DNA of 64,000 nucleotides from the NCBI GenBank assembly GCA_938002605.1, contig CALLAF010000004.1:62001-126000 (forward strand). The letters are read 5' to 3'. Position 1 is the first letter of the stretch; every line of letters starts with the position of its first letter. The translations under genes and the position numbers were made by a program. Below, in pieces: positions 35,485 through 44,517 of the stretch. Under the pieces are notes generated by a model, which did no database searches, was not told the origin of the DNA, and was given only the letters and a program-made list of their open reading frames with translations. Origin of the DNA: an uncultured Paracoccaceae bacterium (lineage in GTDB: Bacteria; Pseudomonadota; Alphaproteobacteria; Rhodobacterales; Rhodobacteraceae).

Positions 35485-37218
35485 ATGCCCGACAACGCCA
35501 AAGGTCTGTCCCAACTACGCGCTGCCAGACAGTCTAGCCGCGCGCTCTATTGGGCCGTCGCAATTTTCAGCTTTTTTGTGAACCTGCTGATGCTGACCGG
35601 GCCGCTTTATATGTTGAACGTCTATGACCGCGTGCTGAGCTCGCGTTCGTTTGAAACGTTAATCGCACTCTCGGCTCTCGTTGGGTTTCTATACGGGATG
35701 ATGGGCACTTTGGATTATGTCCGTGGCCGGATCATGGCCCGCGTGGGCGCGCAGTTTCAAACGCAGCTAGACCGTCCTGTCTTTGCCGCCGTAATGCAAG
35801 CCACAACGCTTGCCCGCGCCCCGCGTGAAGCGGCCACCGGATTGCGTGATCTCGAAGCCATCCAGCGCATGATCACGTCTCCGGCGCTGATGTCGGCGTT
35901 TGATCTGCCTTGGGCCCCTTTGTTTTTCTTGGGCATCTTTATCTTTCACCCGTTGATGGGGGGGCTTGCGGTCATCGGGGCCGTTGTTTTGATTGCGGTC
36001 GCGTTGATGAACCAATTCAGCAGCCGCAAGCCGTTAAGCAAATCGCAGGCCGCACGGTTTGCGGCTGACCAAATGGGAAGCCAAATTCGTCAAGAAAGCG
36101 AAATGGTCCATTCACTAGGGATGCGTGATGCTGCCTTTGGACGCTGGCAACGCGCACGCGGAAAATCGCTAGAGGCAACCATTTCAGCCGCAGATACGTC
36201 GGGTACATTCACTGCACTGACCAAAACGTTCCGGCTTTTCTTGCAATCGGCAATGCTGGGTCTTGGCGCCTATCTTGTGTTGAACAACCAACTGTCGCCC
36301 GGCGCGATGATTGCTGGATCGATCCTATTGGGTCGCGGGCTTGCACCGATTGAATCGATTGTCGGTCATTGGGCGGTTTTCCAAAGCGGACGCGAAGGCT
36401 GGCGCAATCTGTCGGTATTGCTTAGCGCGGTTCCCGCCGACACCGTGCACACCACATTGCCAAAGCCAAACGCGCATTTGCGCGTGGAACAAGTGACTGT
36501 GGTCCCGCCCGGGGAAACCCTGCCTGCGTTGCGCGCCATGAGCTTTGAAGTCAAACCCGGCCAAGCCGTTGGGGTAATCGGCACCTCTGGCGCAGGGAAA
36601 TCCACACTAGCGCGGGTGCTGACGGGCGTGTGGCAACCTGCGGGCGGCAAGGTTCGTTTGGATGGGGCCGCACTTGATCAGTATGATCCTGACACCTTGG
36701 GGCAATATATTGGATATCTGCCGCAGCGCGTGCAATTGTTCGACGGCACAATCAAAGAAAACATCGCCCGGATGGCGTTGCAGCCGGATGACGCTGCCGT
36801 GGTCAAAGCCGCGCAAAAATCCGCAGCACATGATATGATCCTGCGGTTACCCGACGGCTACGACACTCGCGTGACCGCCACCGGGGGCCGGTTGTCAGGC
36901 GGGCAAATTCAGCGGATCGGCTTGGCGCGCGCGCTTTACGGTGATCCCGTTATGCTGGTCTTGGATGAACCCAATTCGAACCTTGATAACGAAGGATCAG
37001 TTGCGCTGAACCGCGCGATCAAGACGCTCAAGTCCGAAGGGGCGATTGTGTTTATCATGGCGCACCGGCCCGCCGCGATCCAAGAATGCGACACAATCTT
37101 GGTAATTGAAAAAGGCACACGCCGTGCGTTCGGCCCCAAGGATGTAGTAATGGCCGAGATGGTCAAAAATCACGGCGACATTCAACGTGCAAGCGGCAAA
37201 TCCGGGGGTGTCACATGA
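35485..37218 (+). CDS. Type I secretion ABC permease/ATPase (PrsD/AprD-like)
   Basis: 577-residue fused permease-ATPase of a type I secretion system. The membrane domain (about 20-310) has the PrtD/AprD-type start NLLMLTGPLYMLNVYDRVLSSRS; the ATPase domain shows Walker A GTSGAGKST (about 366-374), signature LSGGQIQRIGLARAL and Walker B VMLVLDEPNSNLD. No N-terminal C39 peptidase, so substrates would carry a C-terminal signal. The ATG at 35485 is used. ATG of the adaptor gene overlaps its stop (37215-37218). No RTX-type substrate or TolC gene is visible nearby. Confidence 0.93.
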   Translation: MPDNAKGLSQLRAARQSSRALYWAVAIFSFFVNLLMLTGPLYMLNVYDRVLSSRSFETLIALSALVGFLYGMMGTLDYVRGRIMARVGAQFQTQLDRPVFAAVMQATTLARAPREAATGLRDLEAIQRMITSPALMSAFDLPWAPLFFLGIFIFHPLMGGLAVIGAVVLIAVALMNQFSSRKPLSKSQAARFAADQMGSQIRQESEMVHSLGMRDAAFGRWQRARGKSLEATISAADTSGTFTALTKTFRLFLQSAMLGLGAYLVLNNQLSPGAMIAGSILLGRGLAPIESIVGHWAVFQSGREGWRNLSVLLSAVPADTVHTTLPKPNAHLRVEQVTVVPPGETLPALRAMSFEVKPGQAVGVIGTSGAGKSTLARVLTGVWQPAGGKVRLDGAALDQYDPDTLGQYIGYLPQRVQLFDGTIKENIARMALQPDDAAVVKAAQKSAAHDMILRLPDGYDTRVTATGGRLSGGQIQRIGLARALYGDPVMLVLDEPNSNLDNEGSVALNRAIKTLKSEGAIVFIMAHRPAAIQECDTILVIEKGTRRAFGPKDVVMAEMVKNHGDIQRASGKSGGVT

Positions 37219-38519
37219 CCGATCAAACCCAACATAACTGGTCTACAAAACGGCTGCTTTGGGCGGGTATATTAACCTTGACTGTTCTTGTGGGCGGGTT
37301 CGGGACATGGGCCGTACTAGCGCAAATCACCGGTGCGGTCGTCACCAGCGGCCAGATCGAAGTCGACCGCAATCGCCAAGTTGTGCAGCACCCGGACGGC
37401 GGCGTGGTCTCTGAAATTCTGGTGGTTGAAGGCGACACTGTAGCGGCTGGCGATCTACTTGTCCGGCTTGACGCGGCTGTGCTGCAATCAGAACGCGCTG
37501 TTGTTGAAGGACAGCTGTTCGAAATTCTCGCTCGGCGCGCACGGCTCGAGGCGGAACGCGACGGAACAGATACGCTGACGTTTGACGCGACCTTGACCGA
37601 TGCAGGCACGGCTGAAGCAGCCGAGTTGATTGCAGGGCAAAACCGGCTTTTTGCGGCCCGTCGTGAATCGAACCAAAGCGCGGTTGAGCAGCTACACCAG
37701 CAAAGCGCCCAAATAGCGAGCCAAATCGACGGCATCACCGCACAGCAAACCGCCCTATCCACCCAACGCACCTTGATCGCGCAAGAACTGGCCGATCAGC
37801 AAACGCTGCTTGATCGCGGGCTTGCGCAGGCTAGCCGGGTTTTATCGCTACAACGCGAAGAGGCCAGCCTGCTTGGCACGATGGGGGATCTGTCGGCACA
37901 AGCCGCACAAGCTGCAGAACGCGCCACCGAAATTGACCTGCAAATTCTGGCGCTCTCAACCACGCGGCGCGAAGAGGCGATCACCCGCCTGCGCGACCTG
38001 CAATACAACCAGCTAGAACTGGCCGAACGGCGCCGTACATTGATCCGGCAACTGGACCGCCTAGATATCCGCGCGCCCGTGTCTGGGGTCGTCTACGGCA
38101 TGCAGGTCTTTGCCGAACAATCCGTCATCCGCGCGGCTGATCCTGTGCTTTTTTTGATACCACAAGACCGTCCGCTGGTGATTGCGACCCAAGTAAACGT
38201 GCAAGATGTCGATCAGATTTATGTGGGCCAAGAAGTCACGCTGCGCTTTTCTGCCTTTGATCGCAGCCGCACTCCTGAACTTTTTGGGACAGTCACCCAA
38301 GTCTCAGCCGATGCATTTCAAAACGAAAATTCGGGGCTGTCGTTCTATCGCGCTGAGGTGCAATTGAACGAAGGTGAAATCGCCCGGCTGCCCGCAGATA
38401 TGACGCTGATCCCCGGCATGCCCGTCGAAGCATTCATTCGGACTGCGGACCGTAGCCCAATGGGATACCTGCTTAAGCCGCTTGCAGATTATTTTGCCAA
38501 AGCATTCCGCGAGACGTGA
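37215..38519 (+). CDS. Type I secretion periplasmic adaptor (HlyD family)
   Basis: 434-residue membrane fusion protein. One N-terminal membrane helix (about 14-38, LLWAGILTLTVLVGGFGTWAVLA), a lipoyl-like segment (VVQHPDGGVVSEILVVEGDTVAAGDLLVRLD), a long coiled-coil hairpin (about 90-285, Gln/Ala/Leu-rich), then DIRAPVSGVVYGMQVFAEQSVIRAADPVLFLIP and the C-terminal HlyD family motif with GMPVEAFIRTADRSPMGYLLKPL. It bridges the ABC exporter to an outer-membrane TolC-like channel. Co-translated with the ABC gene. Confidence 0.94.
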   Translation: MTDQTQHNWSTKRLLWAGILTLTVLVGGFGTWAVLAQITGAVVTSGQIEVDRNRQVVQHPDGGVVSEILVVEGDTVAAGDLLVRLDAAVLQSERAVVEGQLFEILARRARLEAERDGTDTLTFDATLTDAGTAEAAELIAGQNRLFAARRESNQSAVEQLHQQSAQIASQIDGITAQQTALSTQRTLIAQELADQQTLLDRGLAQASRVLSLQREEASLLGTMGDLSAQAAQAAERATEIDLQILALSTTRREEAITRLRDLQYNQLELAERRRTLIRQLDRLDIRAPVSGVVYGMQVFAEQSVIRAADPVLFLIPQDRPLVIATQVNVQDVDQIYVGQEVTLRFSAFDRSRTPELFGTVTQVSADAFQNENSGLSFYRAEVQLNEGEIARLPADMTLIPGMPVEAFIRTADRSPMGYLLKPLADYFAKAFRET

Positions 38520-38572
38520 TTGCACGCGGCCTGATTGCCCGCTAGCGTCCGACAAAATGACAGGAGATTCCC

Positions 38573-39034
38573 ATGAGCGCGATTGAAACAAAACTGGCCG
38601 AACTGGGTGTGACCCTGCCTGACGCACCCGCTCCCGCCGCCAACTATGTGCCCTATGTTATTGTTGGCGATATGGTTTACGTGTCTGGCCAGATTTCGTC
38701 CTCAGCGGACGGGCTGATCACCGGCAAGCTGGGCGCTGATGTAAGCGTCGAAGCGGGCGCAGACGCCGCCAAAGCCTGTGCAATTAGCCTTTTGGCGCAA
38801 CTCAAGGCCGCTTGTGACGGCGACATCGATCGGCTTGTGCGCGTTGTAAAACTGGTAGGTTTTGTCAATTCTACGGCCGATTTCATCGACCAACCCAAGG
38901 TAATTAACGGCGCATCTGACTTTATGGTTGCTGCCCTTGGCGATGCGGGCCGCCATGCCCGGTCTGCCGTCAGCGCAGCCAGCCTGCCGCTGGGGGTCAC
39001 GGTTGAAATCGAAGCGATCTTTCAAATCAAATGA
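38573..39034 (+). CDS. RidA family protein
   Basis: 153-residue RidA/YjgF-family protein, a trimer that hydrolyses reactive enamine/imine intermediates or related compounds. Visible are YVPYVIVGDMVYVSGQIS, VVKLVGFVNSTADFIDQPKVINGASDFM and the C-terminal RSAVSAASLPLGVTVEIEAIFQIK; the Arg of RSAV corresponds to the substrate-carboxylate-binding Arg of RidA. It belongs to the longer subfamily. An AGGAGA ribosome site precedes the ATG, and the next gene's start overlaps its stop (39031-39034). First gene of a probable five-gene rightward operon. Confidence 0.92.
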   Translation: MSAIETKLAELGVTLPDAPAPAANYVPYVIVGDMVYVSGQISSSADGLITGKLGADVSVEAGADAAKACAISLLAQLKAACDGDIDRLVRVVKLVGFVNSTADFIDQPKVINGASDFMVAALGDAGRHARSAVSAASLPLGVTVEIEAIFQIK

Positions 39035-39783
39035 CGCTGCCCGCATCTTTCTTTGCCCGCCCGATCACCCACCGCGCCTTGCATGACCGTGCAAAGGGCT
39101 GCGTTGAAAACAGCCTTGCGTCGATACAGGCCGCCGTCGATGCAGGCTATGGCATCGAAATTGACGTGCAGCTATCGCGCGATGGGCACGCCGTTGTGTT
39201 TCACGACGACCTGCTTGATCGGCTAACCGCGCAAACCGGTCCCGTGAAAGCACGCAATCTTGCGGAATTGGTGCAGATTCCCCTGACGGATGACGCTGGC
39301 ACAATTCCGACATTGCCAGAGGTTCTGACCACCGTGAACGGGCAAGTCCCGCTTCTGATCGAAATTAAAGACCAAGACGGCGCGATGGGTCCGAACATCG
39401 GTCAGTTGGAAAAAGCCACCGCCGATGCGCTTGCCAACTACAGTGGTGACGTTGCGGTGATGTCGTTCAACCCGCATAGCGTGGCCGCGATGGCGCAGCT
39501 TGCCCCGCAAATCCCGCGCGGGATCACGACCTCAAGCTACCTGCCCGAATTTTGGCCCGAGGTTCCCAGCGATAGACGTGATGAATTGCGCGAAATCCCA
39601 GATTACGCCCGCACCGGGGCCTGCTTTATCAGTCACGAGGCCGATGACCTAGACCGCCCACGCGTGGCCGCGCTCAAATCGCAGGGCGCGCGCGTGCTGT
39701 GTTGGACCATCCGATCGCCCGAGGCAGAAGCAAAGGCGCGCGCAGTCGCGGAAAATGTGACCTTTGAAGGGTACCGCGCTTGA
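39031..39783 (+). CDS. Glycerophosphodiester phosphodiesterase family protein
   Basis: 250-residue GDPD TIM-barrel enzyme. Catalytic signature RALHDRAKGCVENSLASI (with His-Arg start and Glu of ENS), GIEIDVQLSRDGHAVVFHDDLLDRLT with metal ligands Glu-Asp and His, then LIEIKDQ, and VMSFNPHSV. It splits glycerophosphodiesters into glycerol-3-phosphate and alcohols; no signal peptide is seen, so it acts in the cytoplasm. Overlaps the RidA gene start-to-stop, and overlaps or abuts the GNAT-like gene. Confidence 0.92.
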   Translation: MTLPASFFARPITHRALHDRAKGCVENSLASIQAAVDAGYGIEIDVQLSRDGHAVVFHDDLLDRLTAQTGPVKARNLAELVQIPLTDDAGTIPTLPEVLTTVNGQVPLLIEIKDQDGAMGPNIGQLEKATADALANYSGDVAVMSFNPHSVAAMAQLAPQIPRGITTSSYLPEFWPEVPSDRRDELREIPDYARTGACFISHEADDLDRPRVAALKSQGARVLCWTIRSPEAEAKARAVAENVTFEGYRA

Positions 39784-39808
39784 CGCGGACCCGCGCAATC
39801 CCAAATCT

Positions 39809-40999
39809 ATGGGCATGACCAACACCCCGATCGAAATCGCAGCGCACCCCAGCCTTGCCGGTATTGACGCCGCACAATGGGATGCCTGCGCCTGCCCCGA
39901 AGACGCCGTGGGGCGGCCCGTTGACCCGTTCACCACCTATCGGTTTTTGCGCGCAATTGAGGATAGCGGATCAGTGGACGCGGGCAGCGGTTGGCGGCCG
40001 CGTTATCTGACAGCGCATAAAGACGGGCAGATGATCGCCGCCGCCCCGCTGTATGCCAAAGGCCACAGTCAGGGCGAATACATCTTTGATCATAATTGGG
40101 CGCAGGCCTATGAAAACGCGGGCGGGCGATATTACCCGAAACTACAGATCGCCGTCCCCTTCACACCCGCGACGGGTCGCCGCTTTTTAACCCGTCCGGG
40201 GTTTGAAACCGTCGGCATGTCGGCCCTGATCCAAGGGGCTATCCAAATTGCGGCCGACAATGAACTGTCTTCACTACACGCCACGTTCTGCACCGAGGCC
40301 GAGGCCATCGCAGGCGCTGAAATGGGGTTGCAAACGCGCATAGGCCAGCAATTTCACTGGGTAAATGACGACTATGCAGACTTCGACGCATTTCTAACAA
40401 CGCTATCCAGCCGCAAGCGCAAAAACATCCGCAAAGAACGCGCGCAAGCCCAGGCATTTGGGGGTGAAATCATCATCCTTACGGGTGATCAAATTCAACC
40501 GGTCCATTGGGATGCATTTTGGCGATTCTACCAAGACACAGGAAACCGCAAATGGGGATCACCCTATTTGACCCGAGATTTTTTCGATCGGGCGCAAGAA
40601 TGCTTGCGCGACGACATACTGTTGGTCTTCGCCATGCGCGACGGGCAAGCGGTCGCAGGCGCGCTGAATTTCATCGGACGTGATACGCTTTATGGGCGGT
40701 ATTGGGGCTGCACCGAACACCACCCCTGCCTACATTTTGAAATTTGCTACTACCAAGCTATCGAATTTGCGATTCAAAACGGATTGCGCCGGGTCGAGGC
40801 TGGCGCCCAAGGTGAACATAAACTCGCCCGTGGATACCTGCCCGTCGCCACACATTCATTGCATTGGTTCGGCGATCCGGGGTTTCGTGACGCGATTGGG
40901 CAGTATCTTGAGGCCGAACGCGCGGCCATTGATAATGAAATCGAAATCCTCACCAGCTATGGCCCCTCTAAGAAATCCCACCAAGAGGAACAGCAATGA
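39809..40999 (+). CDS. GNAT-family acyltransferase (COG3146/DUF482-like, peptidogalycan-biosynthesis type)
   Basis: 396-residue protein of the DUF482/COG3146 group, with FemAB/GNAT-like fold. Family segments are [76 protein letters not shown] and [17 protein letters not shown] ... [14 protein letters not shown]. The acylated substrate is unknown. Start codon is uncertain: ATGs at 39809 or 39815 and a TTG at 39764 inside the GDPD gene are possible, none with a strong ribosome site. It overlaps the next gene start-to-stop. Confidence 0.85.
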   Translation: MGMTNTPIEIAAHPSLAGIDAAQWDACACPEDAVGRPVDPFTTYRFLRAIEDSGSVDAGSGWRPRYLTAHKDGQMIAAAPLYAKGHSQGEYIFDHNWAQAYENAGGRYYPKLQIAVPFTPATGRRFLTRPGFETVGMSALIQGAIQIAADNELSSLHATFCTEAEAIAGAEMGLQTRIGQQFHWVNDDYADFDAFLTTLSSRKRKNIRKERAQAQAFGGEIIILTGDQIQPVHWDAFWRFYQDTGNRKWGSPYLTRDFFDRAQECLRDDILLVFAMRDGQAVAGALNFIGRDTLYGRYWGCTEHHPCLHFEICYYQAIEFAIQNGLRRVEAGAQGEHKLARGYLPVATHSLHWFGDPGFRDAIGQYLEAERAAIDNEIEILTSYGPSKKSHQEEQQ

Positions 41000-41292
41000 C
41001 ACCAGCAGAACGCGAAGATCTGATTGCCCCACTCTTGGCAAATGGCTGGGGCATGGTCGACGGGCGCGACGCGATTAGCAAGACTTACCGCTTTGCCAAT
41101 TTCATTGATGCCTTTGGTTTCATGACGCGTGCTGCTTTTTGGGCAGAAAAGTGGAACCACCACCCTGAATGGACAAATATTTATAAAACCGTCGCAGTCA
41201 CGTTGACCACGCATGACGCAGGTGGTCTATCGGCGAGAGACGCCAAGCTTGGCGAAAAATTGGATGAACTTGCAGGAGGCAAACTTGGATAA
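40996..41292 (+). CDS. phhB: Pterin-4a-carbinolamine dehydratase
   Basis: 98-residue PCD/DCoH enzyme that recycles 4a-hydroxytetrahydrobiopterin formed by aromatic amino-acid hydroxylases. The family core [19 protein letters not shown], the active-site [26 protein letters not shown] (two His and one later His) are intact. Its last codons contain the ribosome site and TTG start of the following mscS-like gene. The partner hydroxylase is not in the window. Confidence 0.95.
   Translation: MTPAEREDLIAPLLANGWGMVDGRDAISKTYRFANFIDAFGFMTRAAFWAEKWNHHPEWTNIYKTVAVTLTTHDAGGLSARDAKLGEKLDELAGGKLG
41274..41279 (+). promoter_or_regulatory. Shine-Dalgarno deciding the TTG start of the MscS gene
   Basis: AGGAGG lies five bases before TTG at 41285, within the 3' end of phhB. 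An in-frame ATG at 41264 has no comparable site. Confidence 0.65.
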
Positions 41293-42130
41293 GTTGCTAA
41301 ATACCGTCATTTGGAACGAAAACACCGTCGGCGATTTGCTGACCGTGCAGTTTCTCGCATCTATCTTTGGGAATGTCGCGGCCGCGATTTTCATTTTGGT
41401 CGCAGGGTTTATCATCGGCGGCTGGCTACGTCGGCGGTTGATCAAACTGGGGCAGGCAAACCCGCATCTTGATATCACCCTGTTCAACTTCCTAGGGAAT
41501 ATCACCCGCTATGTAGTGATTGGCTTCGCCTTCCTCTTTGTGCTGAACACATTTGGCGTGCAAACCACATCATTTGTCGCAGTCATCGGTGCGGCTGGTT
41601 TGGCGATTGGTCTGGCCCTGCAAGGTACGTTGTCGAATGTCGCTGCAGGCGTAATGATCGTGTTTTTCCGCCCTGTGAAAATCGGTGATTTTGTCGAAGT
41701 ATCGGGCCAAATGGGCACCGTGCAGAATGTCACGCTGAACTTTATTGAACTGGCATCGCCCGACAATTTGCAAATCATCATCCCAAACGCGCAGGTTTGG
41801 GGCAATACAATCGTCAACTATTCTATCTATGAAACACGTCGCGCAGAATGGATTTTTGGCGTTGGCTATGGCGCGAACCTAAAGACAGCCGAACAAGTTA
41901 TCCGCGATACGATCCTTGGAGATCCACGCGCGAAAACCGACCCAGAGCCGTTTATTCAGGTCAATAACCTTGGCGACAGTTCTGTTGATTTTCTGGTGCG
42001 TGTCTGGTGCGATCGCGGCGATCTTTTCCAGTTCCAAGCGGATATGAAACGTCAGGTCAAAGAAGCATTGGATCAAGCCGGGATCGATATTCCGTTCCCG
42101 ACCCAGACAATTGTACAAGCCAATGGCTAA
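41285..42130 (+). CDS. Small-conductance mechanosensitive channel (MscS family)
   Basis: MscS-family channel, 281 residues when started at TTG 41285; ATG at 41264 gives seven more residues. Helices TM1 ([21 protein letters not shown]), TM2 ([14 protein letters not shown]) and pore TM3 ([31 protein letters not shown], Ala/Gly-rich with the LQGTLSN signature) are clear, followed by the beta domain [19 protein letters not shown] and the alpha/beta domain. It opens under membrane tension. Translation is probably coupled to phhB (overlap 8 bases). A terminator hairpin follows. Confidence 0.92.
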   Translation: MDKLLNTVIWNENTVGDLLTVQFLASIFGNVAAAIFILVAGFIIGGWLRRRLIKLGQANPHLDITLFNFLGNITRYVVIGFAFLFVLNTFGVQTTSFVAVIGAAGLAIGLALQGTLSNVAAGVMIVFFRPVKIGDFVEVSGQMGTVQNVTLNFIELASPDNLQIIIPNAQVWGNTIVNYSIYETRRAEWIFGVGYGANLKTAEQVIRDTILGDPRAKTDPEPFIQVNNLGDSSVDFLVRVWCDRGDLFQFQADMKRQVKEALDQAGIDIPFPTQTIVQANG

Positions 42131-42135
42131 TTTGA

Positions 42136-42162
42136 TTGGGCGGCGCAAAACACGCCGCCCAA
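42136..42162. terminator. Terminator between the mscS-like and peroxiredoxin genes
   Basis: TTGGGCGGCG (42136-42145) pairs with CGCCGCCCAA (42153-42162) around a seven-base loop. On the plus strand it is followed by CATTTTCC; on the minus strand by TCAAATT. It lies between convergent genes and probably works for both. Confidence 0.75.
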
Positions 42163-42169
42163 CATTTTC

Positions 42170-42661
42170 CTATTCCATCGCTTCAAGAAGCGTCTCGCCC
42201 GCCGAAATATCGCATTCCCCTGGGTTAGATTCAGCGTTCAAGATGCTAACGACGCCGTTATCAACCAGCATCGCGTAGCGTTTTGAGCGGTTGATAAACC
42301 CGGCCGGTGGCGCGCTAAATTCCATCCCAATTGCCATCGTGAATTCGCTTTGTGCATCCGCGAGCATCGTAATGCCTTCGTCGGTCGCGCGAGTCGCCTC
42401 GCCCCATGCTTTCATCACAAATGGGTCGTTCACAGAGACGCATATAATTTCATCCACGCCTTTGGCTTTAAAGTCGTCAGACGTAATCATAAAGCTGGGC
42501 ACATGTGCGGTTGAACATGTGCCGGTATAGGCCCCCGGCAGCCCAAAAATAACGACTTTGCGGTTTGCCAATTTATCCGCAAGCGCGACTTCCTCTGGCC
42601 CATTTTCACCCATTACCAGCAGCGTTGCATCTGGTAGCGTGTCACCTGTTTTTATTGTCAT
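42170..42661 (-). CDS. Peroxiredoxin (Prx5-type)
   Basis: 163-residue peroxiredoxin of the Prx5/AhpE-like class reducing hydroperoxides with glutaredoxin or thioredoxin. The peroxidatic Cys lies in PGAYTGTCSTAHVPSF (position about 50); other Prx5 elements are CVSVNDPFVMKAWG, ITMLADAQSEFTMAIG and RYAMLVDNGVV. One further Cys in NPGECDIS near the C-terminus could be the resolving residue. It stands alone, facing the mscS gene. Confidence 0.94.
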   Translation of the reverse strand: MTIKTGDTLPDATLLVMGENGPEEVALADKLANRKVVIFGLPGAYTGTCSTAHVPSFMITSDDFKAKGVDEIICVSVNDPFVMKAWGEATRATDEGITMLADAQSEFTMAIGMEFSAPPAGFINRSKRYAMLVDNGVVSILNAESNPGECDISAGETLLEAME

Positions 42662-42748
42662 GATTATTTACCCCTTCGTGTTTGTTTCTTTTGGTGAGTC
42701 CCATATAGATGGTCCTGAAACAAGTGGGCGACCCCCAAGGAGATCAGC

Positions 42749-43963
42749 ATGACACATGTCGTCATCGTCGGCGCGGGCCAAGCGGGTGCCGCATTGGCCG
42801 CGAAACTGCGCAAAGACGGGTTTGCAGGTGACATCACGATGATTGGGGCCGAATCTGTGCCCCCCTACCAACGCCCACCGCTTTCAAAGGCTTATTTACT
42901 TGGGGAAATGCCAAAAGAACGGCTGTATTTACGCCCTGCGGAATTCTACGAAGATCAGCGAATTTCACTGCGTTTGAACACCCGTGTGGTCGCAATTGAC
43001 GCCCAGAATCGGACCGTCGCCTTGTCTGATGACAGCACCGTTCACTACGATGAACTGGCTCTCACAGTCGGCGCACATCCGCGCATGTTGCCAGGCAACA
43101 TCGGTGGTATGCTCGATGGTGTGTACGGAATGCGCGATCTTGACGACGCAGATGCAATGGCACCAGCGTTAGTTGAAGGGCGGCACGTGTTGATTATTGG
43201 TGGCGGTTATATCGGGTTAGAAGCAGCGGCGGTGGCTTCGAAACGCGGTCTAAAAGTCACGCTGGTCGAAATGGCAGATCGCATTTTACAACGAGTCGCC
43301 GCGCCGCAAACTTCGGACTACTTTCGCAATCTTCACGCGTCTCACGGCGTCGATATCCGCGAAGGTGTCGGGCTTGATCGCCTGCTTGGCGACGATCATG
43401 TCACCGGCGCGCGCCTAACCGATGGCACCGAAATCGCCATTGATTTTGCCGTTGTCGGGGTTGGGATCACCCCCGCGACGATCCTTGCCGAAAGTGCCGG
43501 GATCGCAGTCGATAGCGGGATCACCACTGACGAAAACGGGCGCACCTCTGATCCGCATATCTGGGCTGCAGGCGATTGCGCATCTTGTCTGTTCAAGGGC
43601 GCGCGTATTCGGCTTGAAAGTGTGGGCAATGCGATCGATCAGGCCGAAGCCATCGCGCGCAATATCATGGGCAACGATGAACCCTATGTACCAAAGCCGT
43701 GGTTCTGGTCGGATCAATATGATTGCAAATTGCAGATCGCCGGCTTGAACATGGGTTACACCGATGTTTACACGCGCATGGGTGATGCGCCCGGTGTGCA
43801 ATCAAACTGGTACTATAGAGGCACAGAGCTTTTGGCCGTTGATGCGATGAATGATCCGCGCAACTACATGATCGGCAAACGCCTGATCGAGGCAGGGCGC
43901 AGCCCAACACCCGCGCAAATCATCGACCCCGCTACCGATATGAAAGCCCTGCTTAAGCCATGA
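42749..43963 (+). CDS. FAD-dependent ferredoxin reductase-type oxidoreductase
   Basis: 404-residue two-dinucleotide-binding flavoprotein like putidaredoxin/rhodocoxin reductase and NAD-ferredoxin reductases. FAD motif HVVIVGAGQAGAALAAKLR near 3-21, substrate segment PPYQRPPLSKAYLL, NAD motif VLIIGGGYIGLEAAAVASKRG near 147-167, and the late ATG-GD type PHIWAAGDCAS. The conserved C-terminal DQYDCKLQIAGL places it in the ferredoxin reductase class. It passes NADH electrons to a ferredoxin, perhaps for a P450 or Rieske enzyme not present here. Its stop overlaps the rsmD start. Confidence 0.91.
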   Translation: MTHVVIVGAGQAGAALAAKLRKDGFAGDITMIGAESVPPYQRPPLSKAYLLGEMPKERLYLRPAEFYEDQRISLRLNTRVVAIDAQNRTVALSDDSTVHYDELALTVGAHPRMLPGNIGGMLDGVYGMRDLDDADAMAPALVEGRHVLIIGGGYIGLEAAAVASKRGLKVTLVEMADRILQRVAAPQTSDYFRNLHASHGVDIREGVGLDRLLGDDHVTGARLTDGTEIAIDFAVVGVGITPATILAESAGIAVDSGITTDENGRTSDPHIWAAGDCASCLFKGARIRLESVGNAIDQAEAIARNIMGNDEPYVPKPWFWSDQYDCKLQIAGLNMGYTDVYTRMGDAPGVQSNWYYRGTELLAVDAMNDPRNYMIGKRLIEAGRSPTPAQIIDPATDMKALLKP

Positions 43964-44517
43964 GGATCGTTGCAGGCACCCATCGCGGCACCCTGTTGGC
44001 GGATGTCGGCGCGGGTGATGCAGCCGCGCATTTGCGCCCCACTACGGACCGCGTCCGCGAAAGCCTGTTTAACGTGCTGCAAGGTGGCCGCTTTGGCGAT
44101 CCGATCAACGGGGTCACAGTATTGGATCTTTTTGCCGGCACGGGTGCGCTTGGGCTTGAGGCGCTTTCACGCGGGGCATCCCATGTGACATTCATTGAGA
44201 ACGGGCGTGTGGCGCAAAAACTGATCCGCGAAAACATTGCAAAGCTGCGACGCCAAGCAGACACAAAGCTGATCAGCGTCGATGCAACGCAACTGCCTAC
44301 GGGTACCCCTTGTGGATTGGTGTTTTTGGACCCGCCTTATGGGCAAGCGCTTGGAGCAAAGGCCCTCGCCGCTGCAAATTCCGCCGGATGGATCGCGCCC
44401 GGTGCGCTGATCGTTTGGGAAGAAAGCACCGCCCAAATCGCCCCCCCTGGATTTTCAACACGTGATCAGCGCCGCTATGGCGACAGCTGGGTCACATTTC
44501 TTGAGGCAAACCCATGA
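43960..44517 (+). CDS. rsmD: 16S rRNA (guanine966-N2)-methyltransferase RsmD
   Basis: 185-residue SAM-dependent methyltransferase that modifies G966 of 16S rRNA. The start MRIVAGTHRGTLL, LRPTTDRVRESLFNVL, the SAM motif LDLFAGTGALGLEALSRGA and the catalytic FLDPPYG are diagnostic. Start overlaps the reductase gene (ATGA 43960-43963) and stop overlaps the HAD gene (44514-44517), so the three are a translationally coupled run. Confidence 0.96.
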   Translation: MRIVAGTHRGTLLADVGAGDAAAHLRPTTDRVRESLFNVLQGGRFGDPINGVTVLDLFAGTGALGLEALSRGASHVTFIENGRVAQKLIRENIAKLRRQADTKLISVDATQLPTGTPCGLVFLDPPYGQALGAKALAAANSAGWIAPGALIVWEESTAQIAPPGFSTRDQRRYGDSWVTFLEANP

